This document shows positions 50,322-58,666 of a stretch of 64,000 bases of DNA, in pieces. The translations under genes were made by a program, and so were the position numbers. Source of the DNA: Pseudomonas sp. NCCP-436 (GTDB taxonomy: Bacteria > Pseudomonadota > Gammaproteobacteria > Pseudomonadales > Pseudomonadaceae); assembly GCF_019656335.1 (NCBI RefSeq), contig NZ_BPLZ01000013.1, positions 1 to 64,000 on the forward strand, in the 5' to 3' direction. Within the stretch, counting starts at the first letter, position 1; the number at the start of each line of letters is the position of its first letter. The notes beneath the pieces are model-generated. The model did no database searches. It worked only from the letters and a program-made list of their open reading frames with translations, and was not told the origin of the DNA.

Positions 50322-50963
50322 ATGTTGAGACTCTACAGCTACTGGCGCTCCAGCGCTGCCTACCGTGTACGCATCGCTCTGAACCTCAAGGGGCTGGCCT
50401 ACGAGCAGGTACCGGTGCACCTATTGCGCGACGGCGGCGAGCAACATTCGGCCGCTTACCGGGCACTCAATCCGCAGGGGTTGCTGCCGTTACTGGTTGA
50501 TGGTGACAGGCATGTCGCCCAGTCGCTGGCAATTCTCGAGTATCTCGATGAGGCTTATCCAGAACCGGCGCTGTTGCCGGCCGCCCCATGGGCGCGGGCA
50601 CAGGTTCGCAGTCTGGCGCTGCATATCGCCTGCGATGTGCACCCACTGAACAATCTGCGAGTACTGCAGTATCTTTCCACCCAACTGAGCGTGGACGAAA
50701 CCGCCCGTACAGACTGGTACCGACACTGGGTAGGTTTGGGCCTGGCAGCTGTCGAGGCCGGTCTGGCTCCTTTGCAGGGGCGCTTTTCGCTGGAGGGACG
50801 GCCCGGATACCTGGAGGCTTGTCTGATACCGCAAATCTACAATGCGCAGCGTTTTGCCTGCGATCTTTCCGGATTTCCACGCATTCTTGATTTGGTTGCG
50901 CGCTGCCAGGCGCTGCAAGCCTTCCAACAGGCCAGTCCAGAGGCTCAGGCCGACGCGCAATGA
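50322..50963 (+). CDS. maiA: Maleylacetoacetate isomerase
   Basis: A 213-residue glutathione-S-transferase of the zeta class that isomerises maleylacetoacetate to fumarylacetoacetate. The signature LYSYWRSSAAYRVRIALNLKGL at residues 2-23 contains the active-site Ser pair. NPQGLLPLLVDG near 50, QSLAILEYLDEAYP near 66 and the C-terminal PGYLEACLIPQIYNAQRF near 165 are typical. It completes the pathway from 4-hydroxyphenylpyruvate. Start ATG 50322 is chosen from homologues. Confidence 0.92.
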   Translation: MLRLYSYWRSSAAYRVRIALNLKGLAYEQVPVHLLRDGGEQHSAAYRALNPQGLLPLLVDGDRHVAQSLAILEYLDEAYPEPALLPAAPWARAQVRSLALHIACDVHPLNNLRVLQYLSTQLSVDETARTDWYRHWVGLGLAAVEAGLAPLQGRFSLEGRPGYLEACLIPQIYNAQRFACDLSGFPRILDLVARCQALQAFQQASPEAQADAQ

Positions 50964-51227
50964 GTGCATTGCCCTTGCACTGAGCTGAGTATATTGTGCG
51001 CCAGTTCACCTCTGAGGAGTGGTGGCCGTGGCGATCAGGCGCAACTTTTGCCTGCACAAAGCCTGTGCCCGTTTTCGCTTCGCAAGCATCTTCGGCCTGA
51101 ATGCCCTGTCACCTAGCTTATAACGTTACCCATTCACTGGGTTTGGTCATATTGCCTGCCTGGGTTTGATTGCGGAGGTGTGCTCGTTAAGGCAATGAAA
51201 CAATAAGAAGATTTTGGAGTACCTCTT

Positions 51228-52584
51228 ATGTTCGGGGCTGTTGCGCATCTTTTCGTTAACCTCGGTGTTGGGAAAAAGCTGTTTATTGGCTTTGGTCTGG
51301 TGCTGCTTCTCACGGTAGCCATGACGGTTACAGGCTATATGGCTGTTCAGGCGGTACTTGTTGGGCATGAGCAGGTCAGCCAACTAGGGCGGGTTAATCA
51401 GGAAATTCTCATGGCGCGCGCCCAGGAGCGCACTTTTGCCGTGGAGCAGACCCAGGAGAACGCCCAGCGTATGCAAGACAGTCTGCGTCTTGTGCAGGAG
51501 CGACTGGAGGAGCTGGCGAATATCGCTGAAGAGCGCGAGGGCGCGCCAATTCAGACACTGCAGCAGGGGGTCAAACAGTATCAGCTGCAGTTCAATAGCT
51601 ATGTCGAGTTGCAGACCCGCGCACGACAGGCTCGCCAGCAGATGCGGGAGGCGGCAGGGTCAGCTCTGGAGCGTTTCGAAGTCATTGAGCTGGGTATGTA
51701 CGATGCAGTGCGTGCGCTGCGCCTGCAGGCGGACTACCTGCGTGGCAATGACCCTTTGACTCTGGCCGAAGCAACTTCCGGGCTCAGTAAGCACATGCTC
51801 GATCTGCGCAGCCATGAAAGTCTATTCATCATTGATGGTGAAGATGGAAGTTGACCACTCGGCGACGGCCATGCACCAGATGGCTGCCACTGTACAAGAG
51901 GTGGCGCAGAGTGCCGAGCGTGCTTCGCAGGCAGCGCGCGATGCTGACCAGGAGGCCCAGCAGGGCAACCGGGTGGTGCAGAAAGCGGTCGAGCAAATCG
52001 ACAGCTTGGCCCAGGAGGTGGAGCAGTCGGTCGAGGCGATAGCTGCTTTGAATCAGGAAAGTGCGCGCATTGGCAATGTATTGGAAGTGATTCGCAATGT
52101 GGCCGAGCAAACTAATCTGCTGGCCTTGAATGCTGCCATCGAAGCGGCGCGTGCGGGTGAACAGGGGCGCGGATTTGCCGTGGTTGCTGATGAAGTGCGG
52201 GCGCTGGCCAAGCGGACGCAAGACAGCACCGAGGAGATCGAGGGGCTGATTGCCGGTCTGCAGCAAATGGCCCGGGCGGCTGTACAGCAAATGGACAGTA
52301 ACCGCGAACTGTCGCAGCGGACCGTCGGTCTGGCCGGTGAGGCTGGCGATGCCCTTGGCCGGATCACCCAGGTGGTCAGTACCATCGAGCAGATGAACCA
52401 GCAGATCGCCGCTGCCGCCGAGCAGCAAAGCGCGGCGGCTGAAGCGATCAGCGAGAGCGTCACCCGCGTACGTGATATTGGTGAGCAGAGCGCTACTGCC
52501 TGTGAGCAGACAGCAGCTTCGAGCGCCGAACTGGCCCGACTTGGCCAGGAGCTGCAAGGACTGGTGCTGCAGTTCCGTATCTGA
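51228..52584 (+). pseudogene. Methyl-accepting chemotaxis protein, broken by internal deletion
   Basis: Two frames together make a chemoreceptor missing its middle. Frame 1 (51228-51854, 208 aa) has the N-terminal membrane segment FIGFGLVLLLTVAMTVTGY and most of a helical-bimodular (HBM)-like sensor (VNQEILMARAQERTFAV, then [15 protein letters not shown]) before a stop. Frame 2, in another frame from about 51840 to 52584, has the cytoplasmic signalling domain, with the conserved hairpin [34 protein letters not shown] (quoted in part: [20 protein letters not shown]) and an end EGLVLQF-like [10 protein letters not shown]. The second membrane segment and HAMP are absent and the frames do not match. 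Frame 2 has its own ATG at 51814 and could give a soluble fragment. Confidence 0.85.
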
Positions 52585-52592
52585 CTGGTGGC

Positions 52593-53012
52593 TTACCCGG
52601 CCCACGGCGGCGTGAAGCGCTGTCCGGAAATGGCCGGGTGATACAGCGGCTGGATCTTGTTGCCGGCTGGATCCAGCAGGTGAAAACTGCGGGCACCATC
52701 ACCATGATCGAAGGGGCGATCCAGCAGGGTTGCCCCGCATGCCTTCAGGTACTCATACCAGGCATCGAGCTCCTCAACACTATCGACGATGAAGCCGTAA
52801 TGATCGACCAGGGGGACACCGTGGCTTTTGGCATAGGCGCGGCCAAGCGAAAGGTTGTCGTTGCCGCAGGTCAGGTAGACCAGATCCTCATTGGCGCGAT
52901 GTAGTACCTGCATACCCAGAACATCCACGTAGAAGCGTTCGCACTCTTCCAGATTGTCTACCAGCAGGGCCAGGTGTCGCAGGCCGTTAAGGCGTGATGG
53001 ACGTTCGAGCAT
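52593..53012 (-). CDS. VOC (glyoxalase-fold) family protein
   Basis: A protein of about 139 residues of the vicinal-oxygen-chelate fold (two beta-alpha-beta modules): LRHLALLVDNLEECERFYVDVLGM near residue 9, and DHYGFIVDSVEELDAWYEYLKACG near 71, ending HLLDPAGNKIQPLYHP with the likely metal Glu position replaced by Gln (KIQPLY rather than KIELY). The start is ATG 53012, which has TGGAG 9 bases upstream; ATG 53027 is an alternative whose codons form that ribosome site. It is divergent from a small ABM monooxygenase over a 61-base gap. Confidence 0.8.
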   Translation of the reverse strand: MLERPSRLNGLRHLALLVDNLEECERFYVDVLGMQVLHRANEDLVYLTCGNDNLSLGRAYAKSHGVPLVDHYGFIVDSVEELDAWYEYLKACGATLLDRPFDHGDGARSFHLLDPAGNKIQPLYHPAISGQRFTPPWAG

Positions 53013-53021
53013 GTTTTTGTA

Positions 53022-53067
53022 CTCCATTATGTATACAATTATTTTTTAAATATAAAACATAATGGAG
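53022..53067. promoter_or_regulatory. Symmetric divergent control region (VOC/ABM pair)
   Basis: CTCCATTATGT (53022-53032) and ACATAATGGAG (53057-53067) are an exact 11-bp inverted repeat around a 24-base AT-rich centre. Each arm contains the GGAG ribosome site of one of the two divergent genes. Within it ATGTATACAAT (53029-53039) resembles GntR-family half sites of the TTGTATACAA type. Both promoters must overlap here, so one regulator could switch both genes. Confidence 0.6.
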
Positions 53068-53073
53068 CCTGCT

Positions 53074-53376
53074 GTGTACGTTCTATTGCTCAAGACCCGG
53101 CTTAAACCCGGCAGTTTCGGTGCCTTTATGCAAGCCATGCGGGTCAACGCCGCCGCTTCGGTGCAGGATGAGCCCGGCTGCCTGACCTTCGATGTAATGC
53201 GCGATCGCAGTGATCCCGATCTGGTCTGGCTGTATGAGGTATATCTCGATGAGGCAGCTTTCGAGGCGCATATGCAGACGCCGCATTTCCTTGCCAGCCG
53301 GCCGCTGGTGGAACCGCTGATAGAACGTCAGGACGCTATCGAAGCCGACATGCTGGCGCTCAACCCGGCACGTTGA
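53074..53376 (+). CDS. Small antibiotic-biosynthesis-monooxygenase (YgiN/LsrG-like) protein
   Basis: A protein of about 100 residues of the ABM dimeric alpha-beta fold: VLLLKTRLKPGSFGAFMQAMRVNAAASVQDEPGCLTFDV at the start (recognised by SVQDEPGCLTFDVMRD) and LYEVYLDEAAFEAHMQTPHF near 55, the typical E-x-H pattern. I use GTG 53074 as start because GGAG stands 6 bases upstream; ATG 53062 would be inside that ribosome site and adds four residues. Probably a quinone or aromatic monooxygenase; the substrate is unknown. Confidence 0.75.
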   Translation: MYVLLLKTRLKPGSFGAFMQAMRVNAAASVQDEPGCLTFDVMRDRSDPDLVWLYEVYLDEAAFEAHMQTPHFLASRPLVEPLIERQDAIEADMLALNPAR

Positions 53377-53422
53377 AGGATGATGGCAGCGGGGGCGGCA
53401 TCATGCCCGACGGAATCACGCT

Positions 53423-54133
53423 TCAGACATCTGGAGGTGTGGCTGCTGGCTGCACGTCCAGCACGCGGATATGTCCAGGCTCCGGGTAATGCCAGTGCAC
53501 CTCCAGATCCCACAGGCACACGCCGTAGCGTCGCTCAGGGGCCGGCTGCTGATAGGCCGGGCGCGGATCCTGGGCAAGGCACTGCTCGATCAGCTCCACC
53601 AGCGGCTCGGCCAGACGCAAGGCGTGCTGACGGGCCTGCATCAGCGCATCTTCCTGCCAGTCCACGGCAATCAGGGGCGGCGGAGCCTCGGCCATGTTGT
53701 TGCGTGCGTCGCTAACGGCATCGGCATAAGGCACATAGGGTTTGATATCGAGTACTGGCGTGCCGTCGAGCAGATCAATGCCCGATAGATGCAGGCGACC
53801 AGGCTCCACGCGCTCCAGGCGTACCACTGACTGGCCGATGCCGTTGGGGCGATGGGTGGCGCGGGTGCTGAATACACCGATGAAGCGGTTGCCGCCCAGT
53901 CTCGGCGGGCGCACCTTCAAGCGGGGTTTATCCTCCAGTGCCTGGTGAAAGAGAAACAGAAGCCAGACATGGCTGACCTGCTCCAGGCCCTGTACAGCCT
54001 CGCCCTGGTCGAAGGGCGGCAGCAACTCCAGTACACCGCGTGCGGCTGGAGCCAGGTGCGGTTGGCGGGGAATGGCGAATTTTTCCTTGAAACAGGAGCG
54101 GATAATACCAACTGGGGAAACCAGATGCTGCAT
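53423..54133 (-). CDS. trmO: tRNA (N6-threonylcarbamoyladenosine37) methyltransferase TrmO
   Basis: A 236-residue UPF0066/TsaA protein. It transfers methyl from SAM to N6 of t6A37 in threonine tRNA. The signature FSTRATHRPNGIGQSVVRLE is near residue 88, and DLLDGTPVLDIKPYVPYAD near 118 follows. The protein starts with the family opening PVGIIRSCFKEKFAIPRQP. It is last in a minus-strand run with a small exported protein gene (10-base gap). Confidence 0.9.
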   Translation of the reverse strand: MQHLVSPVGIIRSCFKEKFAIPRQPHLAPAARGVLELLPPFDQGEAVQGLEQVSHVWLLFLFHQALEDKPRLKVRPPRLGGNRFIGVFSTRATHRPNGIGQSVVRLERVEPGRLHLSGIDLLDGTPVLDIKPYVPYADAVSDARNNMAEAPPPLIAVDWQEDALMQARQHALRLAEPLVELIEQCLAQDPRPAYQQPAPERRYGVCLWDLEVHWHYPEPGHIRVLDVQPAATPPDV

Positions 54134-54143
54134 GCTGTCCTAC

Positions 54144-54350
54144 TTAGCGGCTGCGCACAGGTGTGTCGAGCGCCACCCGGCAGCCGGCGTCACGGAACGG
54201 CCCGGTGAAGCGAATCCAGCCTTCGCCGGGGCTGACCTGGGCGCAGGTCAGATGGCCGTCGATCGTGCTCTGCCAGAGGAAGAATGGCGCAGGTGCGGCG
54301 AGGGCGGGCAGACTAAGGGTCAGCAGAGTGGTCAGAAGCAGGGTACGCAT
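54144..54350 (-). CDS. Small exported hypothetical protein
   Basis: A 68-residue protein with signal peptide MRTLLLTTLLTLSLPALAAP and a short mature chain containing two cysteines (HLTCAQV and DAGCRV), likely a disulfide. AGGAGATCGTCACC precedes the ATG. Mature sequence APFFLWQSTIDGHLTCAQVSPGEGW is seen in other pseudomonads as far as I recall (hypothetical). It sits between trmO and the pseudouridine-synthase-like gene. Confidence 0.7.
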   Translation of the reverse strand: MRTLLLTTLLTLSLPALAAPAPFFLWQSTIDGHLTCAQVSPGEGWIRFTGPFRDAGCRVALDTPVRSR

Positions 54351-54408
54351 GGTGACGATCTCCTGTGCGTGAGAGGTAAACCCTAACACGGGCGTGCGGG
54401 GGCAGTCC

Positions 54409-55107
54409 TCAGAAGCGCTCCTTGTCGCCAAGGTAGCGCCATTGTCCGGCTGGCAACTTGGCCATCGGCACACCACCAACGCGGATGCGGCGCATGCCCA
54501 GCAGCTCCAGGCCGAGGGCTGTGCTCATCTCGTGCAACAGGGTGGGCGGCGGATTTTTTACGGCTACGCGCAAACGCTGTTCGCTCTGCCAGCTGAGCTT
54601 GCAGGGCGGAAACTGCCGACCTTTGTGCAGCAGGCCCTTTTTCACCCGCTCAAGCATGGCGGGTGGCAGTTCTCCGCGTACTTCCATCAGATATTCCTGC
54701 TCCAGGCGAGTGGCGTCTTCACGTAGCTTGCGCTGGGTGCGCCAGTCCTGACTTAGGATCAGCAGACCACTGGCACCCTGTTGCAGAGGCAGGCTTTCCT
54801 GCTGGCGCTGGAAGTGACTGTAGAGGATGCGTCGGGTGTGCGGATCCTCACTCCAGTGGCTGTCGGGGCCAAGACTGCGCCGTGTTTCGCCGGCTACTGC
54901 ATGGAGCAGCAGGGTGACCGGCTCCTGCGGTTCGAGTCTGGCATTTGGGTCGAGTTCGATAGATTCGTCACGGACCTTGTACTGCGGCGCTTCGATCACC
55001 TGACCAGCGACCCGCACCCAGCCGCCGGTGATGTACAGCTCGGCCTCGCGACGAGAGCAGCCGAATAGTTCGATCACGCGTTTGGACAGACGGACAGGCT
55101 CGCTCAT
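54409..55107 (-). CDS. RsuA/RluF-family pseudouridine-synthase-like protein with altered active site
   Basis: A 232-residue protein with an N-terminal S4 RNA-binding domain (RLSKRVIELFGCSRREAELYI, VAGQVIEAPQYKVRDES) and a pseudouridine-synthase-like catalytic domain. The family active-site motif G-R-L-D-x-D-T-S-G-L is here LPLQQGASGLLIL near residue 115, so the catalytic Asp is replaced by Gln. Later segments (EQEYLMEVRG, LRVAVKNPPPTLLHEMSTALGLELLGMRRIRVGGV) still match the fold. It may be a non-catalytic RNA-binding paralogue. Start ATG 55107 (MSEPVRLSKR) from the S4 domain start. Confidence 0.78.
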   Translation of the reverse strand: MSEPVRLSKRVIELFGCSRREAELYITGGWVRVAGQVIEAPQYKVRDESIELDPNARLEPQEPVTLLLHAVAGETRRSLGPDSHWSEDPHTRRILYSHFQRQQESLPLQQGASGLLILSQDWRTQRKLREDATRLEQEYLMEVRGELPPAMLERVKKGLLHKGRQFPPCKLSWQSEQRLRVAVKNPPPTLLHEMSTALGLELLGMRRIRVGGVPMAKLPAGQWRYLGDKERF

Positions 55108-55163
55108 AAGAACGCTCGCAGCAAAAGAGGCATTGTAGCGCCGTGTCGGTGGCGACTGGCAAA

Positions 55164-55190
55164 GAAAAAGCCCCGCACGGGGCGGGGCTT
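55164..55190 (-). terminator. rimO terminator
   Basis: Read on the minus strand, AAGCCCCGC-cccgt-GCGGGGCTT is followed by TTTCTTT, beginning 18 bases after the rimO stop. Confidence 0.85.
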
Positions 55191-55207
55191 GAACGGGTAT
55201 CGGTGGC

Positions 55208-56542
55208 TCAGGCCAGTTCGCCCCACAGGTCGTATTCGTCGGCATCGACGATGCGCACGCGTACCTTGTCGCCCGGCTTGACTGCAGTGGAGTCGATAAA
55301 CACGCTGCCGTCGATTTCCGGAGCGTCGGCCCAGGAGCGGGCCACCGCGCCTTCACTGTCCACCTCGTCGACCAGTACTTCCAGTACCTGGCCGATCTTG
55401 CGCTGCAGACGGGCGGCGCTGATGGCCTGCTGGTGAGCCATGAAACGCTCCCAGCGTTCTTGCCTGATCTCGTCTGGCACCGGCTCCAGGCCCAGGTCAT
55501 TGGCAGGTGCACCTTCTACCGGCGAGTACTGGAAGCAGCCGACGCGGTCGAGCTGGGCTTCGGTCAGCCAGTCGAGCAGGTACTGGAAGTCTTCTTCGGT
55601 TTCGCCCGGGAAGCCGACGATAAAGGTCGAGCGGATGGTCAGTTCGGGGCAGATCTCGCGCCATTTCTTGATGCGCGCCAGAGTCTTGTCCTCGAAGGCC
55701 GGGCGTTTCATGGCCTTGAGAACCCTCGGGCTGGCGTGCTGGAAGGGGATGTCCAGGTAGGGCAGCAGTTTGCCGGCGGCCATCAGCGGAATCACGTCAT
55801 CCACGTTCGGATACGGATAGACGTAATGCAGGCGCACCCACACGCCCATGCTCGACAACGCTTCGCACAGTTCCAGCATGCGGGTTTTAACTGGCTGGCC
55901 GTTCCAGAAATCCAGCTTGTACTTCAGATCCACGCCATAGGCGCTGGTATCCTGGCTGATTACCAGCAGTTCCTTGACGCCGGCCTTGACCAGGCGCTCG
56001 GCTTCGGAGAGTACGTCGCCCACCGGACGGCTGACCAGTTTGCCGCGCATTGACGGGATGATGCAGAAGGAGCAGCTGTGGTTGCAGCCTTCGGAAATCT
56101 TCAGATACGCATAGTGACGGGGGGTCAGTTTGATGCCTTGTGGAGGCACCAGGTCGATCAGGGGGTTGTGCTCGACCTTTGGCGGAATCACCTCGTGTAC
56201 GGCGCTGACTACCTGCTCATACTGCTGTGGGCCGGTTACCGCCAATACGCTGGGATGCACGTCACGGATGCTGTCTTCGGCCACGCCCATGCAGCCGGTA
56301 ACGATGACTTTGCCGTTTTCCGCAATGGCTTCACCGATGGCGTCCAGTGACTCGGCCTTGGCGCTATCGATAAAGCCGCAGGTGTTGACCACTACCACGT
56401 CGGCGTCGTGATAGGTCGGCACAATTTCGTAACCCTCCATGCGCAGTTGAGTGAGGATGCGCTCGGAGTCGACTGTGGCTTTCGGGCAGCCCAAGGAAAT
56501 AAACCCGACGCTTGGGGCCTTTTTGGTTTCAGTAGTAGTCAT
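55208..56542 (-). CDS. rimO: Ribosomal protein S12 methylthiotransferase RimO
   Basis: A 444-residue radical-SAM methylthiotransferase that modifies Asp88 of ribosomal protein S12 (E. coli numbering). The N-terminal UPF0004 domain has three cluster Cys ([31 protein letters not shown]). The radical-SAM CxxxCxxC is in [16 protein letters not shown] near residue 150, and a TRAM domain forms the C-terminus ([18 protein letters not shown]). Length is normal. Confidence 0.95.
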   Translation of the reverse strand: MTTTETKKAPSVGFISLGCPKATVDSERILTQLRMEGYEIVPTYHDADVVVVNTCGFIDSAKAESLDAIGEAIAENGKVIVTGCMGVAEDSIRDVHPSVLAVTGPQQYEQVVSAVHEVIPPKVEHNPLIDLVPPQGIKLTPRHYAYLKISEGCNHSCSFCIIPSMRGKLVSRPVGDVLSEAERLVKAGVKELLVISQDTSAYGVDLKYKLDFWNGQPVKTRMLELCEALSSMGVWVRLHYVYPYPNVDDVIPLMAAGKLLPYLDIPFQHASPRVLKAMKRPAFEDKTLARIKKWREICPELTIRSTFIVGFPGETEEDFQYLLDWLTEAQLDRVGCFQYSPVEGAPANDLGLEPVPDEIRQERWERFMAHQQAISAARLQRKIGQVLEVLVDEVDSEGAVARSWADAPEIDGSVFIDSTAVKPGDKVRVRIVDADEYDLWGELA

Positions 56543-56626
56543 CGCTGATCACGGGGCGGGAGCAAAATAAGCGCACGATTATACAGGCATCTGCGTGCCG
56601 CTTCGACGTTTGCCATGGCCTTCGGT

Positions 56627-57466
56627 CTACAGCTCGATGATCTGTGCCGGGCCGATTACAAGTGGGCGCAGCAGGATGTGGTAGGTGTCGATATCAAACC
56701 CTGCCGGTGGGCGTTTTTTCGCTTGTTTTGCTTCGGTCAAGGTCGGATAGGTGCCCAGGTAGTGCCATTGGTCCAGCACGTGGTAATCGGCAAGCTCGCC
56801 GAACTGTTCAAATAGCGCCACGGGGCCGGTGTACGGCCAGCCATGCACCGTCCATTGGGCCAGTGCCTGTTGCGTGCGTTGACGGTGCGACTCAAGAGAT
56901 TCCAGGCCGCAGCAGGCGCCGGCGCACTTGCCGATTTGCTGGCGAAAGCAGCGCTGGCTGTGAGGTGTTTCCAGTCCAAGTACGCTTAGGCATAGGCGAT
57001 GTTCGTCGGCCAGTTTCTGGATGGCAGCGAGTCCCGCGCGGCGGCTGCGAAACAGGCCATAGAGCGTGCCGTCTGATGGTGCTCCAGTGGTATCGACCCA
57101 CTCCAGCTGGTTGCCGGCGAGATGCAGCGAGCACAAGCGTTTGGCGCGGCGCAGACGCTTGTTGGTCAGCGGCTGCAGGGTTTTGATCAGTTGAGATTCA
57201 AGCTGCAGCGCGCCAATTTCCCCAGCGGTGAGGCGACAGTCGATGCGCCGGGTTTGTTGCAGCAGTCTGGCCTCATCCTCTGTGCGCAGATGCGCGAGCA
57301 GGCGGGCGCGGATATTGACGCTTTTGCCGATGTAAAGCGGCCATTGCTCGTTTTCGCCGTAAAACAGGTAAACGCCGGGTGAGCGAGGGGCCGCGGCCAC
57401 CTGCTCGCGTAGATGCTCGGGGTATTGATAAAGCGCCTTGGGCCGGACGGGGCGGAGGATAGCCAT
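56627..57466 (-). CDS. cho: UvrC-like endonuclease Cho
   Basis: A 279-residue GIY-YIG nuclease of the Cho type, an alternative to UvrC that makes the 3' incision in nucleotide excision repair. The GIY-YIG domain reads SPGVYLFYGENEQWPLYIGKSVNIRARLLAHLR near residue 30 (quoted in part: GVYLFYG and LYIGKSVNIRARL), with the catalytic Glu expected in GEIGALQLESQLI near 85. A Cys cluster RCFRQQIGKCAGACCG near 178 is characteristic of the family. The UvrC C-terminal endonuclease half is absent. Start ATG 57466 is preferred over 57520. Confidence 0.82.
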   Translation of the reverse strand: MAILRPVRPKALYQYPEHLREQVAAAPRSPGVYLFYGENEQWPLYIGKSVNIRARLLAHLRTEDEARLLQQTRRIDCRLTAGEIGALQLESQLIKTLQPLTNKRLRRAKRLCSLHLAGNQLEWVDTTGAPSDGTLYGLFRSRRAGLAAIQKLADEHRLCLSVLGLETPHSQRCFRQQIGKCAGACCGLESLESHRQRTQQALAQWTVHGWPYTGPVALFEQFGELADYHVLDQWHYLGTYPTLTEAKQAKKRPPAGFDIDTYHILLRPLVIGPAQIIEL

Positions 57467-57572
57467 AACCGCTATATGGCGGTTGGCGGTCGGCTTTACG
57501 AGCGCCGTTGGTCGAGTCATGCCCAAGGGCGCCTGACAGCGCCCTGACCAAAGTGCCTTTGTCTCAGTTGCG

Positions 57573-58112
57573 CTACGGCAGCATGCGTGTGAGTGTGTTG
57601 TCGCGTGCGACGTGGTGATGGTACAGGGCGGCCAGCGCATGCAGACCGATCAGCCAATAGCCCGCGGTGCCGGCCAACTCGTGCAACTCTTTGATCTGCC
57701 CGGCCAGTTGTTTATCCGGGGCGATTAGGGCAGGCAGTTCAAGGCCAAAGAACGGTATGGGCTTGCCTACAGCGCTAAGGATCAGCCAGCCGGCCAGAGG
57801 GGTGCCGATCATCAGGGCGTAGAGTGCCAGGTGCATAAGTTTGGCTAGGAGATTTTGCCAGGTTGGTGGTGCCGGTTCGATGGCGGGGGCAGGCTTCACT
57901 ATACGAACCAGCAGGCGCAGCCAGGCCAGTGCGAAAACAGTCAGTCCCAGCATGAAGTGCCATTGCTTGAGCAACTCGCGGGTATCACTACCCTTGGGAA
58001 AGTTGCCCTTGAGTTCGATGCAGGCATAGACAGCTGCAATCAGGAGCAGCATCAGCCAGTGCAGGCTGATGGACAGGCTTGCATAGCGCGTTGAGGTGGG
58101 AATGTGATTCAT
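57573..58112 (-). CDS. Cytochrome b561 family protein
   Basis: A 179-residue inner-membrane cytochrome b561 with four transmembrane helices. The heme-ligand His are in SISLHWLMLLLIA (residue about 17), QWHFMLGLTVFALAW (about 51), and HALAALYHHHVARDN at the C-terminus. It may pass electrons from quinol to a periplasmic acceptor; some homologues scavenge superoxide. Start ATG 58112 from homologues. Confidence 0.85.
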   Translation of the reverse strand: MNHIPTSTRYASLSISLHWLMLLLIAAVYACIELKGNFPKGSDTRELLKQWHFMLGLTVFALAWLRLLVRIVKPAPAIEPAPPTWQNLLAKLMHLALYALMIGTPLAGWLILSAVGKPIPFFGLELPALIAPDKQLAGQIKELHELAGTAGYWLIGLHALAALYHHHVARDNTLTRMLP

Positions 58113-58207
58113 ACGGGCTTCCTCGGTGGTGCCCCGCATCTGCGGCGGGTATTTCAGCATAGGCGTGGCCGGCTTAAACAAAGCTGAGGAAGATCAATGC
58201 CCAGAAA

Positions 58208-58237
58208 CAAAAAAAGGCCACTCGATTGAGTGACCTT
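58208..58237 (-). terminator. Terminator after initiator tRNA copy A
   Basis: On the minus strand GGTCACTC-aatc-GAGTGGCC (one mismatch) is followed by seven T. It lies directly downstream of the first initiator tRNA in the minus-strand sense. Confidence 0.8.
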
Positions 58238-58247
58238 TTCGTAAAGC

Positions 58248-58324
<77 letters not shown>

Positions 58325-58407
58325 TCTGAGGGCGTGGATTCTACGCTGAAATTAAATGTTGTCAATCAAATTGTTGGATTTGATCTAAAACTTTAATTGT
58401 CCGGAAA

Positions 58408-58437
58408 CGAAAAAGGCCACTCAATCGAGTGGCCTCT
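58408..58437 (-). terminator. Terminator between the two initiator tRNAs
   Basis: On the minus strand GGCCACTC-gatt-GAGTGGCC, a perfect 8-bp stem, is followed by five T. Each initiator tRNA copy is therefore followed by its own, nearly identical terminator, as expected from a tandem duplication. Confidence 0.85.
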
Positions 58438-58446
58438 TCGTAAAAC

Positions 58447-58523
<77 letters not shown>

Positions 58524-58666
58524 TCTGTGGGCGGAATTCTACAGTCAGATAAGTGATTGTCAACCGTTGTTTGAAAGAAAAGTGTTTTCAACTCAGATGC
58601 TTAGAGGTAAACAAGTGTTAGACTGAAGCGCTCCAGGCCAGGCAGGGCAAGGCTTCCGAGGATGTT

